From JAPOUP01 sp965221405 (GTDB lineage Bacteria > Pseudomonadota > Alphaproteobacteria > Rhodobacterales > Rhodobacteraceae): a DNA stretch of 64,000 nucleotides. The stretch lies in assembly GCA_965221405.1 (NCBI GenBank), contig CBDCSE010000002.1:186001-250000 (forward strand). Direction: 5' to 3'. Position 1 is the first letter of the stretch, and each line of letters opens with the position of its first letter. The notes under the pieces were generated by a model, which worked only from the letters and a program-made list of their open reading frames with translations, made no database searches and was not told where the DNA came from. Positions 55,128 to 63,195 of this stretch are shown here, piece after piece. Made by a program: the position numbers and the translations under genes.

Positions 55128-56402
55128 TCAGGACATTGTCTCGACAAGCCAAAGGGATAGTGCGGGCAAGAGCGTGATGATCGCCAGCGCCACGACCTGA
55201 ACCGCAACGAAAGGCAGGACCCCGCGATAGATGTCGGCCGCCGACGCGCCCAAAACCGATTGCGCGACGAAGATGTTGAGCCCGAAGGGTGGTGTGAACA
55301 TTCCGATGGCAAGGTTCACCGTCATGATGACGCCAAAATGGATGGGATCGATACCCAGCGAAATGGCGATGGGCGCAAGGAGCGGTGCCAAAACCAGAAT
55401 GGCGGAGGTCGGATCGAGAAAGCAGCCGATGGCCAGCAAAAGCGCGTTCACCGTCAGCAGAAACCCAAGGGGCGACAATCCCGCATTGGCTGCTCCGGAA
55501 ATCAGTGCCTGTGGCAGGCCCTCGACCGTGAAAATCCAGGCGATCACGCTGGCCGCAGCCACAACGACCATAATCTGCGCCGTGGTCATCGCGGCGCGTG
55601 TCGCCGCCTGAAGAATGCTGACAAGTGTCAGGCTGCGATAGACGAACAGCCCCAAAAGGATCGCGTAGGCACAGGCGAACCCACCGGCCTCGGTCGGCGA
55701 AAACGCCCCGGTATAGATCCCCGTAAGCACAAAAACCGGCATCGAGAGGGCTGCAAGCGCGCGCCGGAAAGCCAGCGCCGCTTGCCGCGCCTCGAACCGC
55801 TGCTCTGTCGGCAAGCCTGCGATCCAAGTCGAAATGCTGATATAGACTGCCATTAGAGTCGCGATAACAAGACCCGGTACAACCCCTGCGATGAAAAGCT
55901 TGGGAATGCTCTGCTCCGCTGCCGCGCCATAAAGAATCATAGCTATTGAGGGCGGGATTACGATGTCGATCGCCCCCGCTGACGTAATCAAGCCCGCGCC
56001 TCGGCGCACACCATAGCCACCTTGCAATAGTCGCGGGTACATGTTCCGCCCTACCGCCGCGACTGCAGCCGCAGATGACCCGCAGATTGTGCCGATCAGC
56101 GTTGAGCCGCCGAGCGCTGCAATCCCCAATGAACCCGGAACCCGACCGAACAACGCCCGCACCAATGCGATCAAACGGTCGGCAATACCGCTCGCCGCCA
56201 TCAGCTCTCCGGCGAACACAAAGAACGGAACTGCCAACAGCGCGTAGGCGTCGAGCCCACCGAAGATCGTCTGTTGCAGCGCCAAAAGCGGCGGACCGTG
56301 GAAGAACAAGAGACCCACGGCCGCCCCGGACAAAAGCGCCACAAAGACCGGTGCGCCAAGCGCTGTCAGGATCACGATGGTAAGCGCAAGCGCCCATATC
56401 AT
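55128..56402 (-). CDS. TRAP transporter large permease (DctM)
   Basis: The 12-helix sodium-coupled membrane subunit, 424 residues. Motifs: GAPVFVALLSGAAVGLLFFH, LLAVPFFVFAGELMAASGIA, GSTLIGTICGSSAAAVAAVG, and PPSIAMILYGAAAEQSIPKL. The start at 56400-56402 overlaps the small-subunit stop by 4 bp. Complete. Confidence 0.94.
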   Translation of the reverse strand: MIWALALTIVILTALGAPVFVALLSGAAVGLLFFHGPPLLALQQTIFGGLDAYALLAVPFFVFAGELMAASGIADRLIALVRALFGRVPGSLGIAALGGSTLIGTICGSSAAAVAAVGRNMYPRLLQGGYGVRRGAGLITSAGAIDIVIPPSIAMILYGAAAEQSIPKLFIAGVVPGLVIATLMAVYISISTWIAGLPTEQRFEARQAALAFRRALAALSMPVFVLTGIYTGAFSPTEAGGFACAYAILLGLFVYRSLTLVSILQAATRAAMTTAQIMVVVAAASVIAWIFTVEGLPQALISGAANAGLSPLGFLLTVNALLLAIGCFLDPTSAILVLAPLLAPIAISLGIDPIHFGVIMTVNLAIGMFTPPFGLNIFVAQSVLGASAADIYRGVLPFVAVQVVALAIITLLPALSLWLVETMS

Positions 56403-56905
56403 TCCCCTCTCCCGGCAAGACATCCGCGCAGATCAATAACGGCGAGGATAGCGGCAACGATCGCGATACCCGCAAAACCCGTGAAGACGGCCAGATGTGG
56501 GATCACCATTGGAATGCCCAGCCCCATGCTAGTCTGCCCGATGGCGGCAATCCGTTCGATAAAGGTCAGGCCGTGAACGGCGGTGAAAGCACAAACGGCG
56601 GCTGTCACAAGTCCCGTGGCCGCCGTCAGGGCCCGACGCGAACGCGGCGGCAGGCGCTGCGGGAACAGATCTATGCTCAGATGTGTGCGGTCCCGCGTGG
56701 CCAGTATCGCACCCACCATCACGATCCAGATCATCGCGAAAACCAAAAGCTCATCGGCGCCGGTCAGTGTCGGCAAACCGCCATAGCGTCCCCCCGCATT
56801 CGCTATATTGACCAGTACCATAGCAACCAGACCGAGCCCCAGAAGCCCTCGCAGCGCCAAGATAGCGACTGCCTCGACCCGGATGAGAAGGGGCGCCGCG
56901 GTCAT
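56399..56905 (-). CDS. TRAP transporter small permease (DctQ)
   Basis: Four-helix membrane subunit, 168 residues. It has the family signature LLVFAMIWIVMVGAILATRD followed by HLSIDLFPQRLPPRSRRAL. It overlaps both the FHMPC dehydrogenase gene upstream and dctM downstream by 4 bp, so the TRAP transporter is translationally coupled to the catabolic operon. Confidence 0.93.
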   Translation of the reverse strand: MTAAPLLIRVEAVAILALRGLLGLGLVAMVLVNIANAGGRYGGLPTLTGADELLVFAMIWIVMVGAILATRDRTHLSIDLFPQRLPPRSRRALTAATGLVTAAVCAFTAVHGLTFIERIAAIGQTSMGLGIPMVIPHLAVFTGFAGIAIVAAILAVIDLRGCLAGRGE

Positions 56906-57816
56906 ACCTTACCCTCCAGCACCCGGCGCACGGCAACCAGTTTGGCGCCACGCTCACGCGGCAAGTTCGCCAGATCCTCCGGCGAATAGTCGAACAGACC
57001 GCGGCCGGATTTCATGCCGATATGGCCCTTCTCTGTCGACTTCGTCACAATTGGCGATACGTCGGTCCGGCCACACAATTCAGCATTCAGGAAAGAGGCG
57101 ACCGACTGGTAGATATCGAGACCAGCCATATCCAGAAGCCGCATCGGCCCAACGACCGAGAGCTTGTAGCCGATCCCCCATGTCACGCAGATGTCCAGAT
57201 CTTCCGGATTGATCACGCCTTGTTCCACAAGATCCACACATTCGCGCAGCAAGGCATAAAGCACCCTGTTTTCCACGAATCCCGGTAAGTCGCGCTTGAG
57301 TGTTACTGGCAGCAGGCCAAGCGACCGGATCAGATCCTGTATCGTGGCGACGGTGGCAGATTCCGTCTGTTCTCCGGCGATCACTTCGATCATCGGAATG
57401 ATATGCGGCGGATTCGACCAGTGCATGCCCACGAAGCGGCCGGGGTGCGAGATATGCGCCTGCAGCTTCGTGATGGGAATGCCGGACGTATCACTGGCGA
57501 CAAGGACATCCGATCCGATCAGAGCATCGAGAGCGGCATAGACCTCCGCCTTGGCCTCAACAGTCTCCGGTACATTCTCGATCACCAGATTGGCCCCGGT
57601 GACGGTCTCTTGCAGGGTTGCCGAGAATGTCAGTTTGCCTCCCTGATCAGCGACTTCCAACCCATCAAGCGCGTTTCCGATCAAGGGCAGCATGGCCTTT
57701 GCACGCTCGATTGCGGCCGGGGCCACATCGAACGTACGTACCCTGTGTCCGCCACGCGCCAACCGGGCGGCCATTCCGGATCCCATGGACCCCATGCCTA
57801 TGATCGCAATCTTCAT
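56902..57816 (-). CDS. FHMPC 5-dehydrogenase (3-hydroxyacyl-CoA dehydrogenase fold)
   Basis: NAD-dependent oxidation of 5-formyl-3-hydroxy-2-methylpyridine-4-carboxylate to the 4,5-dicarboxylate in vitamin B6 pathway I. The 304-residue protein has the NAD motif IIGMGSMGSGMAARLARGGH and the catalytic region ASDTSGIPITKLQAHISHPG then FVGMHWSNPPHIIPMIEVIA. From memory, FVENRVLYALLRECVDLVEQ and VGPMRLLDMAGLDIYQSVAS agree closely with the Mesorhizobium FHMPC dehydrogenase, much better than with acyl-CoA enzymes. It follows the GST gene by 3 bp. Confidence 0.85.
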   Translation of the reverse strand: MKIAIIGMGSMGSGMAARLARGGHRVRTFDVAPAAIERAKAMLPLIGNALDGLEVADQGGKLTFSATLQETVTGANLVIENVPETVEAKAEVYAALDALIGSDVLVASDTSGIPITKLQAHISHPGRFVGMHWSNPPHIIPMIEVIAGEQTESATVATIQDLIRSLGLLPVTLKRDLPGFVENRVLYALLRECVDLVEQGVINPEDLDICVTWGIGYKLSVVGPMRLLDMAGLDIYQSVASFLNAELCGRTDVSPIVTKSTEKGHIGMKSGRGLFDYSPEDLANLPRERGAKLVAVRRVLEGKV

Positions 57817-57819
57817 CGG

Positions 57820-58416
57820 TCAGCCTGTTGCGGCCTTGAATGCCGCCCTTCCCGAAATGCTTTCAAACCACCGCTCAAGTCCGGGCATAGACGGCCGCTC
57901 GTAGGGGAAGTTCAGACAGCGACCCAGGATCGGCCCCAAGGCGCAATCGGCGATGGTGAACTTTCCGAGGGCGAGGAAGTCTTTGCCGTCAAGATGAGCG
58001 CTGACGATCTGCATCTGCGCATGCAGGTCGGCGATTTGCGCATCGAAACCGGGCCTGTCCGCTGGACCCTGTTTTGCGCCCTTGAAGCCAGCCATGTAGC
58101 CGGGATTCACCGCGGCCAGAACGAAATCCATCCAGCGTTCAACCTCCGTGCGTTCGGCAGGTGTCGCGCCAGTCATATCTTTGGCGCGGGTGTCCGCGAG
58201 ATATCGAAGAATCGTGTTGCTTTCCCAGATCACGGTATCACCGTCCACGAGGGTTGGAACCTTGGCGGTCGGGTTCATCGCCAGGTATTCAGGGGTCTTG
58301 GTGTTCTCGAACAAGCGGCCATAGTCCTCGCGTTCGTATTCAGCGACCATCTCTTCCAGCGCGAATAACACCTTCTGGACATTCCCCGAAGTGTTCCGAC
58401 CCAGCAGCTTCAGCAT
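57820..58416 (-). CDS. Glutathione S-transferase family protein
   Basis: 198-residue GST with a thioredoxin-like N-terminal domain (MLKLLGRNTSGNVQKVLFAL, then MNPTAKVPTLVDGDTVIWES NTI as the cis-proline and glutathione site) and an all-helical C-terminal domain ending RCLNFPYERPSMPGLERWFE. In ring-cleavage pathways GSTs act as glutathione-dependent cis-trans isomerases (for example maleylpyruvate isomerase), and here one lies in the same operon as a gentisate-type dioxygenase. The exact role is inferred only. Start at ATG 58414-58416; GGAG upstream. Confidence 0.88.
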   Translation of the reverse strand: MLKLLGRNTSGNVQKVLFALEEMVAEYEREDYGRLFENTKTPEYLAMNPTAKVPTLVDGDTVIWESNTILRYLADTRAKDMTGATPAERTEVERWMDFVLAAVNPGYMAGFKGAKQGPADRPGFDAQIADLHAQMQIVSAHLDGKDFLALGKFTIADCALGPILGRCLNFPYERPSMPGLERWFESISGRAAFKAATG

Positions 58417-58436
58417 TTCTCTTCTCCTTATTTCAC

Positions 58437-58829
58437 TCAGGTCCCGAGCGGCTTGTAGACAATGGCTTCCATCTCGACGCGAACACAAATCGCGGCCTTT
58501 GCCTCGACCGTCGTTCGCGCAATGACGCAGCCATCGAAATATTTCTTGAAAACAGCGTTATAGCGGCCAAAATCGCGCGTATCTTCTAGGTAGGTCGTCA
58601 CGCGAACCACATCCTTCAGCGTTGCGCCCTCTTCGGCGATGATGCGCTGGATCGCTTTGATCGTACCTGCGGTCTCTTCCTCTATCGAGCCGACCATCAT
58701 ATTGCCGTTCTCATCCTTCGAGACTTGGCCGGAGACATAAATGTAATCCCCCGCGCGCACGGCCGGGTGAAATGGCAAGTTCGGGTTCTTCTTACCGATT
58801 GCGTAGTGTTGATCCGAAATCTTGGCCAT
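58437..58829 (-). CDS. RidA-family enamine/imine deaminase
   Basis: 130-residue protein of the YjgF/RidA/UK114 family, trimeric enzymes that hydrolyse reactive enamines and imines to ketones and ammonia. It has RAGDYIYVSGQVSKDENGN, the conserved arginine in ICVRVEMEAIVYKP, and VVRVTTYLEDTRDFGRYNAV. The arginine and glutamate needed for imine hydrolysis are present. Sitting between the dioxygenase/LVIVD genes and the GST gene, it could process the nitrogenous product of pyridine ring opening. Confidence 0.9.
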   Translation of the reverse strand: MAKISDQHYAIGKKNPNLPFHPAVRAGDYIYVSGQVSKDENGNMMVGSIEEETAGTIKAIQRIIAEEGATLKDVVRVTTYLEDTRDFGRYNAVFKKYFDGCVIARTTVEAKAAICVRVEMEAIVYKPLGT

Positions 58830-58838
58830 GGAGGCTCC

Positions 58839-59966
58839 TTAGAATGCGCTCGTTTCGATGATGTCCACGCCATGAACCCGATCGATGAGGTAGATGATGC
58901 CGCGATCGTCGATTGTCACATCGTTCGATGACGGGCGGCTGCCGCCCTTCGGCGCGTCAGGTGTATAATGGCCCACCTCGCACGGGTTATAGGGATCGGC
59001 GATGTCCACAAGCCGCATGCCTTGCGCGAACCAGGCAAAGGGGATGATCGTTCCGGCCGGGCGTTCCGACGGCTGGTGACAGCCCATCATCGGGTTTTGC
59101 GGGCTGCCATCGCCGTGCAGGCCCTCGACCTGCCATGTGGCAATCGGCGTTGGATGAGTTTCAACGGTGATATCATAGATCCACGTGAACGCTGGCGCCG
59201 CGGGATAAAGCTTGGCCACATCTTCATCCGCCACCACCATGATATCCCGACTGGCAATCGGCTGCGCCATGGGAAGACAGGTATGGGTCGGGTGTGGATA
59301 GACCGGGCTCGTGTTCAAGCCCGATATCGCCTTTGGCTTCGACATATCCGAGATATCGAGGATATAGAATCCATGGTGCCAATAGCTTACGTAAAGCCTG
59401 TCCCCACGGCGGATTGGATGATGGCAGCGTGGCGCGACCCAGTTGTCCCAAGGATACTCCTCGCCTCCGGCCTGCCATTGACCCGGTATCCACCAGCGGC
59501 CAACTTCCGTCGGCTTCACCGGATCCAGAAGGTCCAGGATCATTACGAAGTTGCCGATATAGCCATCCGCTGTTGGCGAGATATAGGCGTAGCGTCCATC
59601 AAAATCGTAGCGGTGCACACCGCGACCGCCCGTCCGCCACTTTGTGATCGGCTTTGGCTCGGCCGGCTTCGACACATCGTAGATGCCCATACCGCCGCCG
59701 AAATTCTGATCACCATCCTGACCGATCTTCTCGTGATTCACGATCATGATATCACCGGACGTCCGCACCTTGTGCGAGTGCCAGCCATCAGGAACATCGA
59801 TCCGCGAGAGTATTTTCGGGGCACGCGGATCCGCGACATCGACAATCGTCGTTCCCGAAGGATTGCGCATATGCCCGATGTAAAGCGTCGTGCCCTCAAC
59901 CCAGACCTGCCCCCCACCAGGGCAGTCGATATGCGAAAGAAGCTTGGTGTTTAGTGCGTCTGCCAT
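58839..59966 (-). CDS. LVIVD-repeat beta-propeller protein
   Basis: 375-residue protein built of LVIVD-like repeats (YIGHMRNPSGTTIVDVADPR, GGGMGIYDVSKPAEPKPITK, FVMILDLLDPVKPTEVGRWW, GFYILDISDMSKPKAISGLN, GMRLVDIADPYNPCEVGHYT), so probably a beta-propeller. No signal peptide, so it appears cytoplasmic. Many histidines and tryptophans line the loops (VAPRCHHPIRR, HSHKVRTSGD). No biochemical function is known for this family. It lies between the dioxygenase and RidA genes (20 and 9 bp gaps), so it belongs to the same pathway. Confidence 0.85.
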   Translation of the reverse strand: MADALNTKLLSHIDCPGGGQVWVEGTTLYIGHMRNPSGTTIVDVADPRAPKILSRIDVPDGWHSHKVRTSGDIMIVNHEKIGQDGDQNFGGGMGIYDVSKPAEPKPITKWRTGGRGVHRYDFDGRYAYISPTADGYIGNFVMILDLLDPVKPTEVGRWWIPGQWQAGGEEYPWDNWVAPRCHHPIRRGDRLYVSYWHHGFYILDISDMSKPKAISGLNTSPVYPHPTHTCLPMAQPIASRDIMVVADEDVAKLYPAAPAFTWIYDITVETHPTPIATWQVEGLHGDGSPQNPMMGCHQPSERPAGTIIPFAWFAQGMRLVDIADPYNPCEVGHYTPDAPKGGSRPSSNDVTIDDRGIIYLIDRVHGVDIIETSAF

Positions 59967-59986
59967 TCTAGACGCCCCACCCCAGT

Positions 59987-61135
59987 TCAGGCACGACGGA
60001 TCACATCCCCGCCCTCGGTCTGGCCCCAGGACTTGAAGAGTGACAGCTTCTTGAGTGTCGGCTCATCGGACGCGACGAACAGATAAACCGACTTTGTCTC
60101 TGACCCGTTGTGGTGCTCGCACCATGCCCCCCCGGGCACGGCAAGCGTGTCAAACTCGTTCCAGTCGAAGCGTTGCCCGTCAACGATGGAATATCCACTC
60201 CCCTGGAATGGGGCGACCAATAGACTGGCCGTCTGACGCAGTGGCAGTGTCTTCTCACCGGGCCGAAGCATCTGCGCAAAGAATGTGATGGTCTTGAACA
60301 CCGGTTCCCCACGCGTCGGATCGGTGTATTCGACCATAAGCGCCTCGTGCGAATCGCCCTCTTCGTCACGGAAGCGGTGGAAGATCTCCATCATCGCGTC
60401 CCAGCGATAGACATACATTGGCGAGGACAGACCACCACCACGGTAATGGTCCACCCAACGTGGGGTCATTCCCCCGATCCCGTAGATCGCGCGCGAATAG
60501 TCTGTCGGGTACCGCGCCGTCTGCTTCTTGCGCCGCAACTCTTTGCCGTCTTCGATTTCAGTGTAGTTGTGGTCGAAATGGATCGCGTTCAGCGTTTCGA
60601 CCAGCGGGAGGTCCAGGACCGAAAGGTTAACCGCCTCCTGATCGCCCATTGTCCCGTGATTATGCCATGTGTCGTTTGGCGTCAGAACCATATCACCCGG
60701 TCCGAAAGTTATGTCTTCGCCCGCGACACCGGTGAAGTTCCCCTTGCCCGTCAGGCCGAAACGGATGGCTGACGGTGAATGCTTGTGCGGCGGCATGATC
60801 TCGTTCGGATCATTCAGGCGATAGGCGGTATACATTGTCGAAACTGTCGCGCGCTTTGGCGCAAGGCCGGGATTGACCAGCACCAGACTGCGCCGTTCGC
60901 TGTCATCCATGGTTATCAGCTCCGCCGACATGCGCAGCAGCGGCTCGATATCGTCGTTATAGGTCCAAAGGTACGGGACGGCGCGTTTGGTAGCCATCAA
61001 CTGACGCACTTCGTCATTGGTTACATCATCCGATGTCGCCCAGAACGGAAACATGCTCTTTTTCGCAATGGCATCGTACATGTTGGCAAGAGCGGCATCG
61101 CGATTTGACTGGGTGTTGGCAGAGGCGTCCGACAT
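59987..61135 (-). CDS. Gentisate/salicylate 1,2-dioxygenase-type bicupin
   Basis: 382-residue Fe(II) ring-cleaving dioxygenase of the gentisate / 1-hydroxy-2-naphthoate / salicylate dioxygenase family. The first cupin keeps the metal site: PPHKHSPSAIRFGLTGKGNF (HxH) and LTPNDTWHNHGTMGDQEAVN (third His). The second cupin has lost its HRHT motif (LPLRQTASLLVAPFQGSGYS), as is common. It is the first gene of the operon leading to RidA, GST and FHMPC dehydrogenase. The substrate is not established; a hydroxypyridine carboxylate is my inference. Confidence 0.88.
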   Translation of the reverse strand: MSDASANTQSNRDAALANMYDAIAKKSMFPFWATSDDVTNDEVRQLMATKRAVPYLWTYNDDIEPLLRMSAELITMDDSERRSLVLVNPGLAPKRATVSTMYTAYRLNDPNEIMPPHKHSPSAIRFGLTGKGNFTGVAGEDITFGPGDMVLTPNDTWHNHGTMGDQEAVNLSVLDLPLVETLNAIHFDHNYTEIEDGKELRRKKQTARYPTDYSRAIYGIGGMTPRWVDHYRGGGLSSPMYVYRWDAMMEIFHRFRDEEGDSHEALMVEYTDPTRGEPVFKTITFFAQMLRPGEKTLPLRQTASLLVAPFQGSGYSIVDGQRFDWNEFDTLAVPGGAWCEHHNGSETKSVYLFVASDEPTLKKLSLFKSWGQTEGGDVIRRA

Positions 61136-61210
61136 GACAGGTGGTCCTTCTCGATCGGGCTCGTTTCGGTCAATTTGAGCGAAGTCTATCGGCAGAATTG
61201 AACCAAATCA

Positions 61211-61233
61211 ACCATTCTAGATACATTAATGGT
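61211..61233. promoter_or_regulatory. ACCATT / AATGGT inverted repeat, candidate operator
   Basis: ACCATT at 61211-61216 and AATGGT at 61228-61233, separated by 11 bp, in the AT-rich 277-bp leader of the dioxygenase operon. A second repeat with the same half-sites lies 106 bp further upstream. Confidence 0.5.
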
Positions 61234-61338
61234 CTCATATTTTTGGCAAAGATTTCATTAGCTCTTATCGACCGTCGCAGATCAACTCACATAAGATGCT
61301 GTTTTTATTTAATTTTCATGGAAACAAGACTGCAATGT

Positions 61339-61362
61339 GAACCATTAAATTAAAAATGGTTC
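61339..61362. promoter_or_regulatory. GAACCATT-N8-AATGGTTC palindrome, candidate operator
   Basis: Perfect 8-bp arms around AAATTAAA, in the same leader. The half-site matches the one at 61211-61233. A GntR/FadR-type regulator gene lies 2 kb away at the right edge of the window and is the best candidate to bind here. Confidence 0.6.
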
Positions 61363-61412
61363 AGATCTAACCTGTCAAATGATTCCACATAGCGTCGTCA
61401 CTCGGCAGAGAC

Positions 61413-63047
61413 TCAGTGCCCTTCAGAACTGGGGAGAATCATATCAGACGCCTTCTCGGCAATCATCAGAACGGCGGCATTGATGTTTCCGTTCGGCAGA
61501 TCCGGCATCACCGACGCGTCGACAACCCGGAGTCCCTCGATTCCATGGACCCGCAGATCCGGACCCACGACACTACGTGGGTCGCTCGCAGCCCCCATCC
61601 GGCACGTCCCCGCCGGGTGGTGCACTGTGATCAGGCTTCTCCGAATGTAGGCATCTATCGCGTCGCGGTCGGTGCAATCCGGTCCGGGCACGATCTCGGC
61701 TTTGACGAAGGGGCGCATGTCATCGCTGGCCGCAAGTTCGCGCGCAATCTGGAACCCTTCGCGCAGAACGGTCCAGTCATGATCTGCGGTCAGAAAATTT
61801 TGCCGGATAAGAGGCGCTCGCGTTGGATCGGTGGCAGCCAGTGAGATTTTTCCCCGAGCCTCGGGCTGGGTCAGGACCAGCCGCGTCGCGAAGCCATCTG
61901 CGAACGGCTCCTTGAAAGGTGACATATACGGCCACGCGGCGAGCGGAGCCGCAGTGAACAGAAACTGGATGTCAGGAACATCGGTAGCCAGGCTTGACCG
62001 CAGGAAGGCCGTGATCCCACCTGGTACATCTCCGGTGAAGCCCTCGCCACCCAAGTACGTCCGCGCAAGGTCGGGAAGGATACGGTCGTACCGCATCATC
62101 CGGTGAAACGGCCCCTGGGGCATGGCCCGATGGTACATCACAATAATCGACGGATGATCAGACAGGTTCTGGCCGACACCTGGCAGGTCGGCCCGCACTT
62201 TGATGTTGTAACTCTTCAAGTGCGGTGCAGCTCCAATACCCGAAATCATCAACAATTGCGGAGAGTTAACAACGCCACCCGCTAGAATGACCTCCTTTGC
62301 AGCGCGCGCTTCGTTCCGCGTACCCTTGTTGCGCCATTGAACGCCGACCACCCTGTCACCCTGAAAGCTCAGCGCCTCAACGAGTGCGCCGGTTCTGACC
62401 ATCAGTGACTTCCGATAGAGAGCCGGACGCAGATAGGCATTCGATGCGCTTTCCCGTCGCCCTCTCCGAATGGACATCTGCAGCCGGGCGAACCCCTCTT
62501 GCTCGACACCGTTGTAGTCATCCGTCCAGCCGAATGCTGCACGACCCGCAGCGCCAAATGCTTCGACGAGTGGATCCTCGAACCTGCAATATTGGGTATT
62601 CAGCGGGCCATTGCTGCCCCGCCAGTCGTCCGGGCCTTCGACCCAGCGCTCCTGCTTCTTGAAGTACGGCAGAATTGCGTCAGGGCCCCAGTCATCAAGC
62701 CCCGACTTGACCGCCCAGCGTCGGTACGTTCGGCGATCGCCCCGGACATAGGCCATAGCATTCGTAGATGAGCACCCTCCGACAACCTTGCCTCGGGCGA
62801 ATTCCACTTCGCGGTTGTCGACATTTTCTTCGGGGACACAGTCATACCCCCAATCATGCCGACGCTCGACGAACATCTTGCCCCAGGTCAGCGGAATGTG
62901 GATCAGTGGGTCGCGGTCCCAGCCGCCTGCCTCCAGCAGAAGGACACGGTGGCCCCCTCCCGCGCTCAGCCGGTTGGCCAGAACACACCCGGCGGAACCG
63001 GCGCCCACGATGATGTAGTCATATTCCTCGATTTCAGCGCGCCCCAT
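61413..63047 (-). CDS. GMC-family FAD oxidoreductase (pyridoxine 4-oxidase or 4-pyridoxate dehydrogenase)
   Basis: Glucose-methanol-choline flavoenzyme, 544 residues from ATG 63047. It has the FAD motif EYDYIIVGAGSAGCVLANRL, the GMC signatures GKVVGGCSSTNAMAYVRG and GVVNSPQLLMISGIG, and the active-site HHPAGTCRMGAASDP with PNGNINAAVLMIAEKA at the end. Both first-step pyridoxine 4-oxidase and membrane-bound 4-pyridoxate dehydrogenase of pathway I are GMC flavoproteins, and I cannot separate them by eye. A TTG at 63122 would add a hydrophobic 25-residue leader (IWFAFVLWQGLLLLSLLPS), which would suit a membrane-bound dehydrogenase, but no ribosome site precedes it. Confidence 0.85.
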   Translation of the reverse strand: MGRAEIEEYDYIIVGAGSAGCVLANRLSAGGGHRVLLLEAGGWDRDPLIHIPLTWGKMFVERRHDWGYDCVPEENVDNREVEFARGKVVGGCSSTNAMAYVRGDRRTYRRWAVKSGLDDWGPDAILPYFKKQERWVEGPDDWRGSNGPLNTQYCRFEDPLVEAFGAAGRAAFGWTDDYNGVEQEGFARLQMSIRRGRRESASNAYLRPALYRKSLMVRTGALVEALSFQGDRVVGVQWRNKGTRNEARAAKEVILAGGVVNSPQLLMISGIGAAPHLKSYNIKVRADLPGVGQNLSDHPSIIVMYHRAMPQGPFHRMMRYDRILPDLARTYLGGEGFTGDVPGGITAFLRSSLATDVPDIQFLFTAAPLAAWPYMSPFKEPFADGFATRLVLTQPEARGKISLAATDPTRAPLIRQNFLTADHDWTVLREGFQIARELAASDDMRPFVKAEIVPGPDCTDRDAIDAYIRRSLITVHHPAGTCRMGAASDPRSVVGPDLRVHGIEGLRVVDASVMPDLPNGNINAAVLMIAEKASDMILPSSEGH

Positions 63048-63097
63048 AGACGGTAACAGAGATAGCAGGAGGAGCCCCTGCCACAGGACAAAAGCAA

Positions 63098-63126
63098 ACC
63101 ATATGCGAACCGTTAATGTCAATGGT
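63098..63126. promoter_or_regulatory. ACCAT / AATGGT half-sites upstream of the GMC gene
   Basis: ACCAT at 63098-63102 and AATGGT at 63121-63126, spaced 18 bp, about 50-80 bp before the ATG at 63047. The half-sites resemble those in the dioxygenase leader, but the spacing differs, so co-regulation is only suggested. Confidence 0.3.
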
Positions 63127-63195
63127 CTTGTCCAAGAGTCTCGCTTCAGCTATAAGAATGCAGGCAAGAAGCCATCCGGGAGCACAATTTATACT

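Noticed and set aside
56902..57816. Reading this gene as 3-hydroxybutyryl-CoA dehydrogenase
   Set aside because: The fold is the same, but the sequence wording follows FHMPC dehydrogenase and the neighbours are B6 catabolic genes, not fatty-acid genes.
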